Assembly: GCF_002284575.1 (NCBI RefSeq)
Contig: NZ_NPKJ01000076.1
Span: 75,432 to 139,431 of the forward strand
Origin: Mesorhizobium temperatum
GTDB taxonomy: Bacteria > Pseudomonadota > Alphaproteobacteria > Rhizobiales > Rhizobiaceae
DNA length: 64,000 bases
Reading direction: 5' to 3'
Positions 17,064 through 25,371 of the stretch are shown here, in pieces; within the stretch, counting starts at the first letter, position 1; each line of letters opens with the position of its first letter. The notes below the pieces were generated by a model. It ran no database searches, was not told the origin of the DNA, and was given only the letters and a program-made list of their open reading frames with translations. Both the position numbers and the translations under genes were made by a program.

Positions 17064-17693
17064 ATGCGCAGACTGCTTGTCGTCACCGCCGCTGCATCGC
17101 TAGCAGCCGTCGGCGTCGCATTCTCACAGAATGCGACGATGAGCTTCTTCGTCACCAGTGTCGGCTTGGGCAAGGGTGCTGATCTCGGCGGCCTCGCAGG
17201 CGCCGACGCGCATTGCGCCTCGCTGGCTGAAGCCGCTGGCATCACGGGCAAGACATGGCGCGCCTATCTCTCGACCAGCGACACCGATGCGCGCGATCGC
17301 ATCGGCAAGGGACCATGGTTCAACGCCAAGGGCGTCAAAATCGCCGACGATGTCGCTTCGCTGCATAGTGATGCCAACGCCATCACCAAGCAGACGGCGC
17401 TCGACGAAAAGGGCGAAATGATCAACGGCCGCGGTGACAAGCCCAACCGCCACGACGTGCTGACCGGCTCCAAGCCCGACGGCACGAAGATCGCCGACCA
17501 GACCTGCGGCGACTGGACGCTCAGTGGAGCAGAAGGTGCTGCAATGACGGGCCATCACGACCGCACTGGTCTCGACGATTCGGCCGCCGCCAAATCGTGG
17601 AATTCCTCGCACGCTTCACGCGGCGGCTGTAGCCAGGAGGCGCTGAGGAGCACCGGCGGCGACGGCCTGTTCTACTGCTTTGCCGTAAACTGA
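17064..17693 (+). CDS. Secreted lectin-like hypothetical protein
   Basis: A 209-aa exported protein. Residues 1-21 form a signal peptide with likely cleavage after AFS. The mature part contains GADLGGLAGADAHCASLAE and TWRAYLSTS, and four cysteines (DAHC, DQTC, GGCS, FYCF) that could make two disulfides. This pattern resembles small secreted proteins with a C-type-lectin/endostatin-like fold seen in rhizobia and planctomycetes. The ATG at 17064 has GGAGGA upstream; an ATG 10 codons earlier would bury the signal peptide. Function unknown. Confidence 0.7.
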   Translation: MRRLLVVTAAASLAAVGVAFSQNATMSFFVTSVGLGKGADLGGLAGADAHCASLAEAAGITGKTWRAYLSTSDTDARDRIGKGPWFNAKGVKIADDVASLHSDANAITKQTALDEKGEMINGRGDKPNRHDVLTGSKPDGTKIADQTCGDWTLSGAEGAAMTGHHDRTGLDDSAAAKSWNSSHASRGGCSQEALRSTGGDGLFYCFAVN

Positions 17694-17824
17694 GCCGTTC
17701 CAACAGACGTAGGACATTCACGCGGGCTGTGATGCCGTGGCGAACCACCGCGCCCGGCCGCGCTTTCGTCGATTGCCCGGAGTTGATAGGATCGCCCGAC
17801 TCCCACAACAAACGAGGAAATCCC

Positions 17825-18031
17825 ATGGCGGCTCCGAGCGTAGCGTTGGTCTGGTATCTGGTGATTGCCGGCCCGCAAGGCGGCATGGTGGTGCTGCCCA
17901 GCACGTTCGACACCCGCGAACAGTGCACCTCCGCCGTCACCGAATATCAGAAGCAGCCAACGCCGGCCGGCTGGTCGGTGCAGTGCGTGCCGAGCGCCTC
18001 GCCCTTCGCCGACGAGGGCGAAACTGAATAA
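17825..18031 (+). CDS. Small conserved hypothetical protein, 68 aa
   Basis: The ATG at 17825 has an ACGAGGAAA ribosome site. The protein begins with a hydrophobic stretch (VALVWYLVIAG) and continues with a short soluble part with two cysteines (EQCTSA and VQCVPS). It looks like a small periplasmic or membrane-tethered protein, similar in pattern to many short rhizobial hypotheticals. A longer start at 17729 lacks a ribosome site. Confidence 0.6.
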   Translation: MAAPSVALVWYLVIAGPQGGMVVLPSTFDTREQCTSAVTEYQKQPTPAGWSVQCVPSASPFADEGETE

Positions 18032-18049
18032 AACTGGCAGCGCGCGCAT

Positions 18050-18556
18050 TCAGCGCTGAGCGCTGACCGTCAGTTCCGGCCTGGTATTGATGGTCTGAAA
18101 CACCACGCAGTAGCGTTCGGTCAGCTTGAGCAGCGCGTCGATGCGCTCCTGTGGCTCGTCGCTGTCGAGGCCGAATGTCAGCCGGATGGCGCGAAAGCCG
18201 ACCGGCGCATCTTTTGCCACACCCAAGGTGCCGCGAAAATCGAGATCGCCTTCGGCCTCCACAGTGGCGGCGCCGAGCTTGAACTCCAGCGCCGTCGCCA
18301 CCGCCTTCAGCGTCACGCCGGCGCAAGCGACCAGCGCCTCCAGCAGCATATCGCCCGAGCACAGTTCGAGCCCGGAACCGCCGGTCGCCGGATGCAGCCC
18401 GGCAACGGCGAGCGCCCTGCCGGTCTCGACCTTGCAGGCGATCGACTGGTCGTCGATCGAGCCCTTGGCCCGAAGCGTGATCAGCGCGCGCGATGCGTCA
18501 TCGCGATAGGCCTCCTTGAGCGGCGCCTGCATGGCCTTCAGTCCGGTGGCGTCCAT
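18050..18556 (-). CDS. OsmC family peroxiredoxin-like protein
   Basis: A 168-aa OsmC/Ohr-family protein that likely reduces organic hydroperoxides with a Cys pair. Candidate redox cysteines are Cys78 (LLEALVACAGVTL) and Cys150 (LTERYCVVFQ). The ATG at 18556 has GGAAAGGG 6 nt upstream; an upstream TTG is possible. It is convergent with the small gene before it. Whether it is closer to OsmC or to the YhfA type cannot be settled by eye. Confidence 0.85.
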   Translation of the reverse strand: MDATGLKAMQAPLKEAYRDDASRALITLRAKGSIDDQSIACKVETGRALAVAGLHPATGGSGLELCSGDMLLEALVACAGVTLKAVATALEFKLGAATVEAEGDLDFRGTLGVAKDAPVGFRAIRLTFGLDSDEPQERIDALLKLTERYCVVFQTINTRPELTVSAQR

Positions 18557-18635
18557 GTGCAACCCTTTCCGCAGTCGGCTTTATCGCTCGTCAGGATACT
18601 CGAATAGAACCGGCCTCGATTTCACGACATTTGGA

Positions 18636-19725
18636 TCAGACTGACAAGCTGTCCAGACATTGCCGCGTCGTTAGACCTGGTGCCCTTTCATGCGACCCGG
18701 GCCGCCACGCGATGACGCCCTCCGTCCGCGCCCGCACCTCGGGTGAGGCCAGGCAGGTGGCGACGGCCTCGTAGCCGGGAGTGCCGGGGTACCGGGCGAC
18801 GTATGTTGGCGGGCTGTGATTGGCGGGGCAGAGGATGATCGCTTCGTCGGTGCCGACGGCCGCCAGGTCGAGTATCGCGCAGGGGCGCGTGAGCAGAAAA
18901 AGCGGTCGACCACCGGGGCCGCGGCGACGCAAATGGGCGATCAGGGCTTCTTGCGAAGCCTGATCCAGTCCCCGTTCGATCATGTCGACGACCAGGATGG
19001 CTGAACCTTCGACTTCCAATCCGGCGAGTAGAGCGATCAGTGCGTCGGACACCGCGGCGCCGTCCTCAACGAGCCAGGCCAGCGTCTGATCAACCTGCGA
19101 CCTGAGAGCTGGGTCGGCGTCAACGCGAGCCAGAGCCGCCGCACAGCCATTCGCCAGTCGGTCCAAGCCAAGGAAGGCGGCGTCGGGCAATGTCTCGGCC
19201 AGGCGCTGCGCCAGCCGGGTCTTGCCACTGCCCAGCGGACCGATGATGTAGTTCAGCGGTCGGATATGTCCCAGTTCAAACCGCTCGCCGCCCCAAGGCC
19301 AGGGAAGGTCGAAAGCGACGCTGAGCATAGCCTCTGGCGCCATCAGGCGCGCGAGTTCCCCGGCGGTTGGCGCTTCGCCTCGAGCGAGGTCATCCCGTAG
19401 GCTGCCGATCTTCTCTATTATGCCGACAAGCTGGCGCAGCCGGCCTTCGAGTACTGCCTGGTGCGCGGCCAAGGCCGGCTCCATGCCGCGGGAGTCGCCC
19501 TTCAACACCCGCGCCACTTGGGCGAGGCTGAAGCCAAGCGCGCAGGGCCGCGATCTCGGCGGCGCGGCTCATCTCGACAGGACCGTAGGCCCGCCATCCG
19601 GCCGCGGTGCGGATCGGAGCGATCAGGCCACGCTGCTCGTAGAGCCGCAGGGCTTTGGCCGACACACCGACCGGCCGGCGGCTTCGCAAGCACTCAGGAA
19701 CTGGGCGGAAGAGCTCACGAATCAC
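18636..19725 (-). pseudogene. Frameshifted MerR-type regulator fused to a P-loop ATPase domain
   Basis: From a GTG at 19725 the frame encodes a MerR winged helix (VSAKALRLYEQRGLI, AAGWRAYGPVEMSRAAEIAALRA). It then loses sense at ~19540. The second frame continues the MerR homology (LGFSLAQVARVLKG), followed by a coiled region and a P-loop domain (YIIGPLGSGKTRLAQRL, then ILVVDMIERGLDQAS). Restoring two bases in the GCGCGC run at 19538-19543 rejoins them as ALRALGFSL. It may be a real pseudogene or a sequencing error. The intact fusion would be a ~360-aa regulator; the function of the ATPase part is unknown. Confidence 0.75.
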
Positions 19726-20065
19726 CTCGTTGCTGTTGACCGCCTTTCTATCGGGGCTGACCCAAGGGCCGAGTCAACAGGGATGTTCGCGGTGTGCTCC
19801 GCAGGAGCCGTGCGAAACTTGCGCAGCTAAGCCCTGTTCAGCCGCATCGGCCGGACGGGATACCGAACTGCCAGCCCTGCCCCAACGCAAGCTCGCCGCT
19901 GGCGCAGCGCCGCGCAGGGTTCTGTCCGTGTAGCGTAAGCTGGGGCCCTGATCGTCACGGCCGGCCTCCTGATCATTCGGCAACGAATATTTCCGCAAGT
20001 GGCTGTAGGATGCGGCAACCCTGCTGACAGTGCGGTGTCAGGACAAGGCAGCATAGTCTGGTGAC
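19726..20065. other. Intergenic region without recognisable gene
   Basis: These 340 nt separate the divergent MerR-ATPase and DMT transporter genes and should hold both promoters. Short open frames exist on both strands but have biased, unrecognisable translations and no ribosome sites. No clear promoter or operator was found. Confidence 0.5.
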
Positions 20066-20968
20066 ATGACGGAATCCCTAAGCATGCCAGCCACCCCCGA
20101 CACCGCCGCCGAGCACACCCTTGGCATCATCCTGGTTTCGGCGTCGGCGGCGGTGTTCGGCCTCACCGGCGTGTTGACCAAGTCGATCCATGCCGACCCG
20201 CTGACCATCACCTGCTGGCGCGGCTTCGTCGGCTCGATCCTGATCGCCCTCTATGTGCTTTGGCGGCGCCGCCGCTCCGGCAGGCGTGAAAGCCTGCGCC
20301 TCGGCTGGCGCGGCTGGCTGCTGGCGGTCGAGGGCGCGCTGGCCAGCATTGCCTTCATATCGGCGTTCAAGTTCACCTTCGTCGCCAATGTCGCGATCAT
20401 CTACGCCACAGCACCCTTTGTCACCGCGCTGCTTGCCTTCGTGCTGGTTAGTGAGCGCTTCCGCCTGCAGACGCTCGTCGCTGCCGCTGTGTCGCTCGGC
20501 GGTGTGGCGATCATGGTCTGGTCCGGCTTCGGCACCGGCCATGTGATCGGCGACGGGCTGGCGCTGCTGATGACAATCGGCAGCGCGCTGTACATGATCA
20601 TGGTGCGCGCCTTCCGCGCCACGCCTGTGGTGTGGGCCGGAGCGGTATCGGCGTTTCTTTTGTTCGTGCTCGGCTGGTTCGTCACCGATCCATTGGCGGT
20701 CTCGGCCAGAGACGCAGTGCTGCTCGTCGCCTTCGGCATGTCGTTCGCGCTGGCCTCTATTCTGTGGACGGAGGGCGCGAGGCTCATTCCGGCGGCCGAA
20801 TCCGGCCTGCTGGGCTCCGCTGAAGTGCCGTTCGCGATCCTGTTCGCCTTCCTGTTCCTGGCCGAAATACCGCCGGCCGCCAGCATGATCGGCGGCGCCA
20901 TCGTGCTCTGCGCGGTGTTCGCCCATGCCGGACGCGACTGGCAAGCAGCCAGGCAGCGCTCTGCCTGA
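20066..20968 (+). CDS. DMT superfamily (EamA) transporter
   Basis: A 300-aa inner-membrane protein with ten hydrophobic segments arranged as two EamA repeats. Family traits are the N-terminal FGLTGVLTKSIHADPLTITCWRG and the second-repeat LWTEGARLIPAAESGLLGSAEVPFA with an end-of-repeat glycine-rich helix. Members export amino acids or other metabolites; the substrate is unknown. The start may be the ATG at 20066 or the one six codons later. Confidence 0.88.
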   Translation: MTESLSMPATPDTAAEHTLGIILVSASAAVFGLTGVLTKSIHADPLTITCWRGFVGSILIALYVLWRRRRSGRRESLRLGWRGWLLAVEGALASIAFISAFKFTFVANVAIIYATAPFVTALLAFVLVSERFRLQTLVAAAVSLGGVAIMVWSGFGTGHVIGDGLALLMTIGSALYMIMVRAFRATPVVWAGAVSAFLLFVLGWFVTDPLAVSARDAVLLVAFGMSFALASILWTEGARLIPAAESGLLGSAEVPFAILFAFLFLAEIPPAASMIGGAIVLCAVFAHAGRDWQAARQRSA

Positions 20969-21003
20969 GAAAATCTGCCCCTGAAATAAATTTGCAAAGT
21001 CAT

Positions 21004-21031
21004 GGAACCATCATCGGGTTCAGGCATTGTT
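21004..21031 (+). promoter_or_regulatory. EcfG-type promoter before the candidate small RNA
   Basis: GGAAC at 21004-21008 is followed, after 18 nt, by TT at 21027-21028 within CATTGTT. This matches the rhizobial RpoE2/EcfG consensus (GGAAC, 18-19 nt, TT). Transcription would begin near 21036-21038, at the foot of the RNA stem-loop described next. The DMT transporter ends 35 nt upstream and no coding gene follows in this direction. Confidence 0.6.
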
Positions 21032-21035
21032 GGGT

Positions 21036-21117
21036 TCGACGGGTCACCCCAAGTCCCCCCCAAACCCCTCGGCCCGTCTAACCTAGAGCCGACCGCAAGG
21101 TCGGCTTTTTCTTTTTG
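21036..21117 (+). ncRNA. Candidate GsrN-like small RNA with C-rich loop and intrinsic terminator
   Basis: The ~80-nt predicted transcript starts after an EcfG-type promoter. GACGGG (21038-21043) pairs with CCCGTC (21073-21078), exposing a ~29-nt loop rich in C (CCCC, then CCCCCCC at ~21055-21061, then CCCC). A terminator stem, AGCCGACC (21087-21094) with GGTCGGCT (21099-21106), ends in a T run. Stress-sigma control plus a 5' stem-loop with an exposed C-rich loop is the architecture described for GsrN of Caulobacter, which pairs with ribosome-binding sites such as that of katG. Assignment to GsrN is inference. Confidence 0.6.
21087..21117 (+). terminator. Intrinsic terminator of the candidate small RNA
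   Basis: A perfect 8-bp stem with a GCAA tetraloop (21095-21098) is followed by TTTTTCTTTTT. It may also serve the convergent LysR gene, whose stop is at 21123, by acting in reverse. Confidence 0.85.
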
Positions 21118-21122
21118 CGAAA

Positions 21123-21980
21123 TCAGCTTGGTGCGCCTGCCAAGGCAAGGTTGCCGCTGAACAGCGCAGCCAGATGCTGTGCCGGGGGCTCGGCAGCCTG
21201 GCGCAGCCGGATGGCGAACTCGGCGATGGGAACCGGCGGCAGGCCAAGGTCGCGCGGTGCCTCGACGATGCCGGAATGGGCAAAGCGCGCCGTCCGGAGC
21301 GTCAGCGCGATGCCGGCATTCACCGCTGTGCGCAGTCCTGCCAGGCTGGCACTGCCGGCGGCGATGCGGTAGCGGCGGCCGGTCGTGTCGAGTGCCGCGA
21401 TCGCTGCTTCACGAAAGCCGCAATGCGGATCGAGCAGCGCCAGCGGCAGCTCGTCCTGGCGCGAGACCAGCCCCTTTTGCGAACAGAGCCACATCATCGG
21501 CTCGCGGAGCACGCCGACTTCGTCCGGCGCCGGCGCCTGGCGCATGGCGATCGCCAGATCGAGGGTGCCGGATTGCAGCGCCTGCGTCAATTCGGCGGAG
21601 CGGCCGACGCGCAATTCGATCCTGACGCGCGGATGACTCACGGCGAAGGCCCTGAGCAAATCCGGCAGGCCGCTGTCGGCGAAATCTTGTGTCGTGCCTA
21701 TGGCCACGCGCCCATCGGCTCGCACGCCCTTGAGGGCCAGCCACGCCTCGCGATGCACTGCCAGGATACGCCGTGCGTGGCCGACCAGATCCTCCCCGGC
21801 CGGCGTCAGGACGCGGCCCCGCCCCTGCGGCACCAAAAGCGGTTCGCCGACAATATCCTCAAGCCGCTGCATCTGCGTGGTCACCGCCGACGCCGAGCGG
21901 CCGACAACTGACGCCGCCTGCGCCAGCGAGCCGCCATCGACGAAGGCGAGAAAGGTTTTGAGGAGATCGGGGTCGAGCAT
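21123..21980 (-). CDS. LysR family transcriptional regulator
   Basis: A 285-aa (or 287-aa from the ATG at 21986) LysR regulator. The N-terminal winged helix is clear (LDPDLLKTFLAFVDGGSLAQAASVVGRS, then SAVTTQMQRLE). The substrate-binding domain begins near residue 90 (VAIGTTQDFADSGLPDLLRAF). It is divergent from the tautomerase gene 119 nt away, so it probably controls that gene and itself from the shared AT-rich gap (21990-22040). The inducer is unknown. Confidence 0.9.
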   Translation of the reverse strand: MLDPDLLKTFLAFVDGGSLAQAASVVGRSASAVTTQMQRLEDIVGEPLLVPQGRGRVLTPAGEDLVGHARRILAVHREAWLALKGVRADGRVAIGTTQDFADSGLPDLLRAFAVSHPRVRIELRVGRSAELTQALQSGTLDLAIAMRQAPAPDEVGVLREPMMWLCSQKGLVSRQDELPLALLDPHCGFREAAIAALDTTGRRYRIAAGSASLAGLRTAVNAGIALTLRTARFAHSGIVEAPRDLGLPPVPIAEFAIRLRQAAEPPAQHLAALFSGNLALAGAPS

Positions 21981-22098
21981 TTGCATAATTTGATAATATC
22001 AAAGTGTCATCCAAAAACAATTTGATTTTAATAATGAAAGAGCGATGGCAAAGATTTCTGACGGCGAAGAGATGCCGCGTAACCCGAGGAGAAAAATT

Positions 22099-22506
22099 AT
22101 GCCGATCATCAATGTCAGCGTCACCGGCAGGCCCGATGCCGCTCTGTCCGCCACCATCGCCAGGGAAGTGACCGAACTGACCGCAGTGCATCTGCGCAAG
22201 GATCCGACCGTCACCGCGGTCGCCATATCCTATCTCGACCCTCAGCACTGGTTCGCCGGCGGCAAGTCGCTGGCCGAGCACGGCGCCAAGACCTTCTGGC
22301 TCGATATAAAGGTGGTCGACGGCACCAACACCAAGCTCGAACTGGAAGCCTATCTCAAGGCGATCTTCGCCGCCTTTGGCCGCTTGCTGGGTGAGATGCA
22401 CGAAGAAAGCTACGCCTTCGTGCACGAAGTGCCGGCCGCCGCCTATGGCTATGGCGGCAAGACGCAGGAATTCCGTTTCATCAGCGGGAGGTTGAAAGCG
22501 GCTTGA
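22099..22506 (+). CDS. Tautomerase family protein
   Basis: A 135-aa protein starting MPIINVSVTG, so the catalytic N-terminal proline of the tautomerase superfamily is present after Met removal. It is about twice the length of 4-oxalocrotonate tautomerase monomers, suggesting a fused or MIF/cis-CaaD-like two-unit subunit. The ATG at 22099 has GAGGAGAA upstream. It is divergent from the LysR gene. Such enzymes isomerise or dehalogenate small keto acids; the exact substrate is unknown. Confidence 0.8.
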   Translation: MPIINVSVTGRPDAALSATIAREVTELTAVHLRKDPTVTAVAISYLDPQHWFAGGKSLAEHGAKTFWLDIKVVDGTNTKLELEAYLKAIFAAFGRLLGEMHEESYAFVHEVPAAAYGYGGKTQEFRFISGRLKAA

Positions 22507-22682
22507 GCAGCGCCGTTCAGTTCCACGCTCATCCCGCAAGTCACATTGGCGACGGTGAAGCGTAACAGGCCTGCAGCCAGCCCTGGTCGAGCAGCATTGA
22601 CGTTGACCCCACTTCGTCTAGGTTCTCATTGAAGCGGCCAGGAAAGAGCCGCGACGTGAGAATCTGTTGGGAGAGACGCGGC

Positions 22683-24905
22683 ATGATCCTGACACTGGCG
22701 CTGCTTGCGGGCCTCGTCGCGGCCTGGCTGCTGATCGGGGTGGTGGAAAAATTCCGCCTCGGCGTGCGCTTCACGCAGGCGCTGCTCTACGTGCCGTTCA
22801 AGCTCGCCTACCGGATTGCCGACGACCGCATCAAGATCGCTCGCAAAACAGCCGCCCCGGTCATTTACGTCATTTCGCACCAGTCGCGCCTCGAACCAGC
22901 GCTGATGCTGTCACTGCTGCCGGAAGACACTCTGCACATCCTCGACGAAGTCTCGGCGCGATCGCCCTGGCTCGAACCATGGCGCGAGCTTGGCCGCACC
23001 ATCGCTTTCAACGCCGAGCATGTCTTCGTCAGCCGCCGGCTGGTGCGGGTGCTGAAGGGCAAGGGCCGCCTTGCCGTCTATCTGCCGGACGCGGTCGAGC
23101 CTGATATCAAGACATTTCGCCTGTTTCGCGCCGTCACCCGCATCGCCATGCAGGCCGACGCCCGCATCGTGCCGATCTTCGTCGCCGGCGCGCGCACTCT
23201 GCCGGTATCGCTGACGCCGGCAGACAAGGCGCCGCGGCGCTGGTTTCCCCTTCTGTCGATCAGCGTGCTGGAGCCAATGACCATCGCCGAGCTGGTGGCA
23301 CGAAATCCTGATCAGTCCTCGAACACCAATGCGCTGTTCGACCGTGTCGCCGAAGCCCGCCTTTTCGGCAGCGATCTTAACCGCGGCCTGTTCCTCGCCA
23401 TACGCGACGCCGCCGACCGTGTCGGAGCCTCGCATCCTATCGTCGAAGACGTGGTCAGCGGCACGTTGAACTACAGAAAGCTGTTCATCGGCGCGCGGGT
23501 GCTGGGCCGCCGCTTCGAGGCGGTGACGGCGCCGGGCGAAGCGGTTGGACTGCTGCTGCCCAACGCCAATGGCGTCGTGCTGTCGCTCATTGGCCTGTTG
23601 TCGGCGAGCCGGGTGGCGGCGATGATCAACTACACCGCAGGCCCGGCCAGCGTGACCGCCGCCGTGCGCACGGCGGAGATCCGCACCGTGGTCTCGTCGC
23701 GCGCCTTTGTCGACAAGGCCAGCCTCGCTGACATCGTCGCGGCGGTAGAAGAAGGCGGCGCCAAGCTGTTGTGGCTGGAGGATGTGCGGGCCAGAGTAAC
23801 CGTACTGGACAAGTTCGCCGCGGCCTTGCTGTGGCGCTGGCCGCTGCAGCCGCAGAATGCCGCCAAGCCAGCGGTGATCCTGTTCACTTCAGGCTCGGAA
23901 GGCACGCCCAAGGCGGTGGTGCTGTCGCACAGGAACCTTCTCGTCAACGCCATGCAGGCCGAAACCCGCATCACCATCTCACCGGCCGATATCCTGCTCA
24001 ACGTGCTGCCGGTGTTCCACTCGTTCGGGCTCACCGGCGGCACCATCCTGCCGCTGGTCACCGGAGTGAAACTATTTCTCTATCCCTCGCCGCTCCACTA
24101 CAAGCTGATCCCCGAGGTCGCACGCAAGGCAAGGCCGACCGTCATGTTCGGCACCGACACGTTCCTCGCCAACTATGCGCGCACCGCCAAGGACGGCGAT
24201 TTTTCCAGCCTGCGCTTCATCGTCGCCGGCGCCGAAGCGGTGAAACCGGAGACACGCCGCGTCTACCGGGAGCGTTTTCAAGCCGAGATCATCGAGGGTT
24301 TCGGGCTGACCGAGGCGTCACCAGTCGTTGCCGTCAATACGGCCATCCACGGCCGCGACGGCACGGTCGGGCGGCTGTTGCCGGCCATGCGCATGAAGCT
24401 CGAGCCGGTCGAGGGCATTAGCGGCGCCGGACGGTTGTGGCTCGACGGGCCGAACTTGATGATGGGCTACATGACATCAGATCGGCCCGGCGAATTGCAA
24501 CCGCTCGACGGCTGGCACGATACCGGCGACATCGTTTCGGTCGACCGCGAAGGCTTCATCACCATTCGCGGCCGGGCCAAGCGCTTCGCCAAGATCGCCG
24601 GCGAGATGGTGTCGCTGGGCGCAGTCGAGATGCTGGTGCAGTCGCTATGGCCGGAAGAGCACCACGCTGTGGTGGCGGTGCCGGACAGGCGCCGCGGCGA
24701 GCGCATCGTGCTGGTCACCACCGCTGATGACGCCGACCCCGATGAATTGCGCAAATTCGGCAGACAAGCCGGTGCCGCCGACCTGATGGTGCCGAACGAC
24801 ATCATCAAGGTGGAGGAAATCCCGGTGCTGGGTTCAGGCAAGACCGACTATGTCTCGACCCGCAAACTGGCGATTGAACGGCTGGGGCTCAGCGCGGCAG
24901 CTTAG
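22683..24905 (+). CDS. Aas-like acyltransferase/acyl-ACP synthetase fusion
   Basis: A ~740-aa protein with an N-terminal membrane helix (3-20), a PlsC-like acyltransferase domain (~45-220) and an AMP-forming acyl-activating domain (~260-735; ILFTSGSEGTPKAVVLSH, GFGLTEASPVVAVN, WHDTGDIVSVD). This is the plan of Aas, which re-acylates lysophosphatidylethanolamine. The usual HX4D catalytic motif reads H66-QSRL-E71, and the FPEG motif is replaced by YLPDAVEPD, so the acyltransferase half is divergent. The ATG at 22683 with GGGAGAG upstream is chosen over a TTG at 22629. Confidence 0.82.
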   Translation: MILTLALLAGLVAAWLLIGVVEKFRLGVRFTQALLYVPFKLAYRIADDRIKIARKTAAPVIYVISHQSRLEPALMLSLLPEDTLHILDEVSARSPWLEPWRELGRTIAFNAEHVFVSRRLVRVLKGKGRLAVYLPDAVEPDIKTFRLFRAVTRIAMQADARIVPIFVAGARTLPVSLTPADKAPRRWFPLLSISVLEPMTIAELVARNPDQSSNTNALFDRVAEARLFGSDLNRGLFLAIRDAADRVGASHPIVEDVVSGTLNYRKLFIGARVLGRRFEAVTAPGEAVGLLLPNANGVVLSLIGLLSASRVAAMINYTAGPASVTAAVRTAEIRTVVSSRAFVDKASLADIVAAVEEGGAKLLWLEDVRARVTVLDKFAAALLWRWPLQPQNAAKPAVILFTSGSEGTPKAVVLSHRNLLVNAMQAETRITISPADILLNVLPVFHSFGLTGGTILPLVTGVKLFLYPSPLHYKLIPEVARKARPTVMFGTDTFLANYARTAKDGDFSSLRFIVAGAEAVKPETRRVYRERFQAEIIEGFGLTEASPVVAVNTAIHGRDGTVGRLLPAMRMKLEPVEGISGAGRLWLDGPNLMMGYMTSDRPGELQPLDGWHDTGDIVSVDREGFITIRGRAKRFAKIAGEMVSLGAVEMLVQSLWPEEHHAVVAVPDRRRGERIVLVTTADDADPDELRKFGRQAGAADLMVPNDIIKVEEIPVLGSGKTDYVSTRKLAIERLGLSAAA

Positions 24906-24907
24906 CA

Positions 24908-25013
24908 CTAGAGCGCTTTGCGTTTTGGTGGAACCAAAACCGCGCTCTAGCTCTTTGTTTTAACGCATTTCGTCGGACGCCAAGCGAAGACGTTTGGCTG
25001 CAAAATGCTCTAG
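24908..25013. repeat. Palindromic intergenic repeat, copy A
   Basis: CTAGAGCGC at 24908 pairs with GCGCTCTAG ending at 24950, with an inner TTTTGGT/ACCAAAA stem. It is followed by TTTGTTTTAACGCATTTCGTC and a second arm ending GCTCTAG at 25013. The same mosaic plan occurs in copy B (25400). The final CTAG supplies the TAG stop of the minus-strand gene at 25010. Confidence 0.8.
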
Positions 25014-25273
25014 AGGACCACCACCGACAACAGCAGGATGAACCCGACCGCCATCATCAGCAGGCCCGGCCAGTTCTGCGACAGGCCGAGGAAACCGAGG
25101 CCGCGCCGCCGCGGCTCAAGTGTCGGGCCTGGCGTTGCGAGATTTGGCGTCGAGCGATCCGGCGCCGCGCGAACAGGTGCCGGATCGCTGAGCCGCCCGC
25201 GCCATAGGGCTGCGCCAGCCATGTACACAACGCCAGCGACAATGAGCAACGCACCAATGAGGACGACAGCCAT
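25010..25273 (-). CDS. Small membrane protein with two helices, EcfG-type promoter
   Basis: An 87-aa protein with a hydrophobic helix at residues 3-22 (VVLIGALLIVAGVVYMAGAAL), a Pro/Arg-rich linker (~25-62), and a second helix at the C-terminus (GLLMMAVGFILLLSVVVL). Both termini would lie on the same side of the membrane. The ATG at 25273 has GAGGGAGAAG upstream. A consensus EcfG promoter lies ~95 nt upstream, so it is probably a general stress gene. Its stop lies within repeat A. I do not recognise a family. Confidence 0.65.
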   Translation of the reverse strand: MAVVLIGALLIVAGVVYMAGAALWRGRLSDPAPVRAAPDRSTPNLATPGPTLEPRRRGLGFLGLSQNWPGLLMMAVGFILLLSVVVL

Positions 25274-25371
25274 TTCTTCTCCCTCTTCTTCAGCTCCTGC
25301 GCCTCGCACAGCAACTTGAGGGTTGGTAGCAAGGCGCTTCGCGAGGTCGCTCGCCTCGCCCGCTGAGACAA

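Noticed and set aside
19794..19933. Cysteine-rich short frame (APQEPCETCAAKPC) on the plus strand
   Set aside because: No start with a ribosome site, no recognised family, and it ends in a run resembling antisense coding; left as intergenic.
21030..21050. GGGTTCGAC that looks like a tRNA T-arm
   Set aside because: No acceptor stem, anticodon arm or CCA position fits around it; the stem-loop and terminator fit a small RNA instead.
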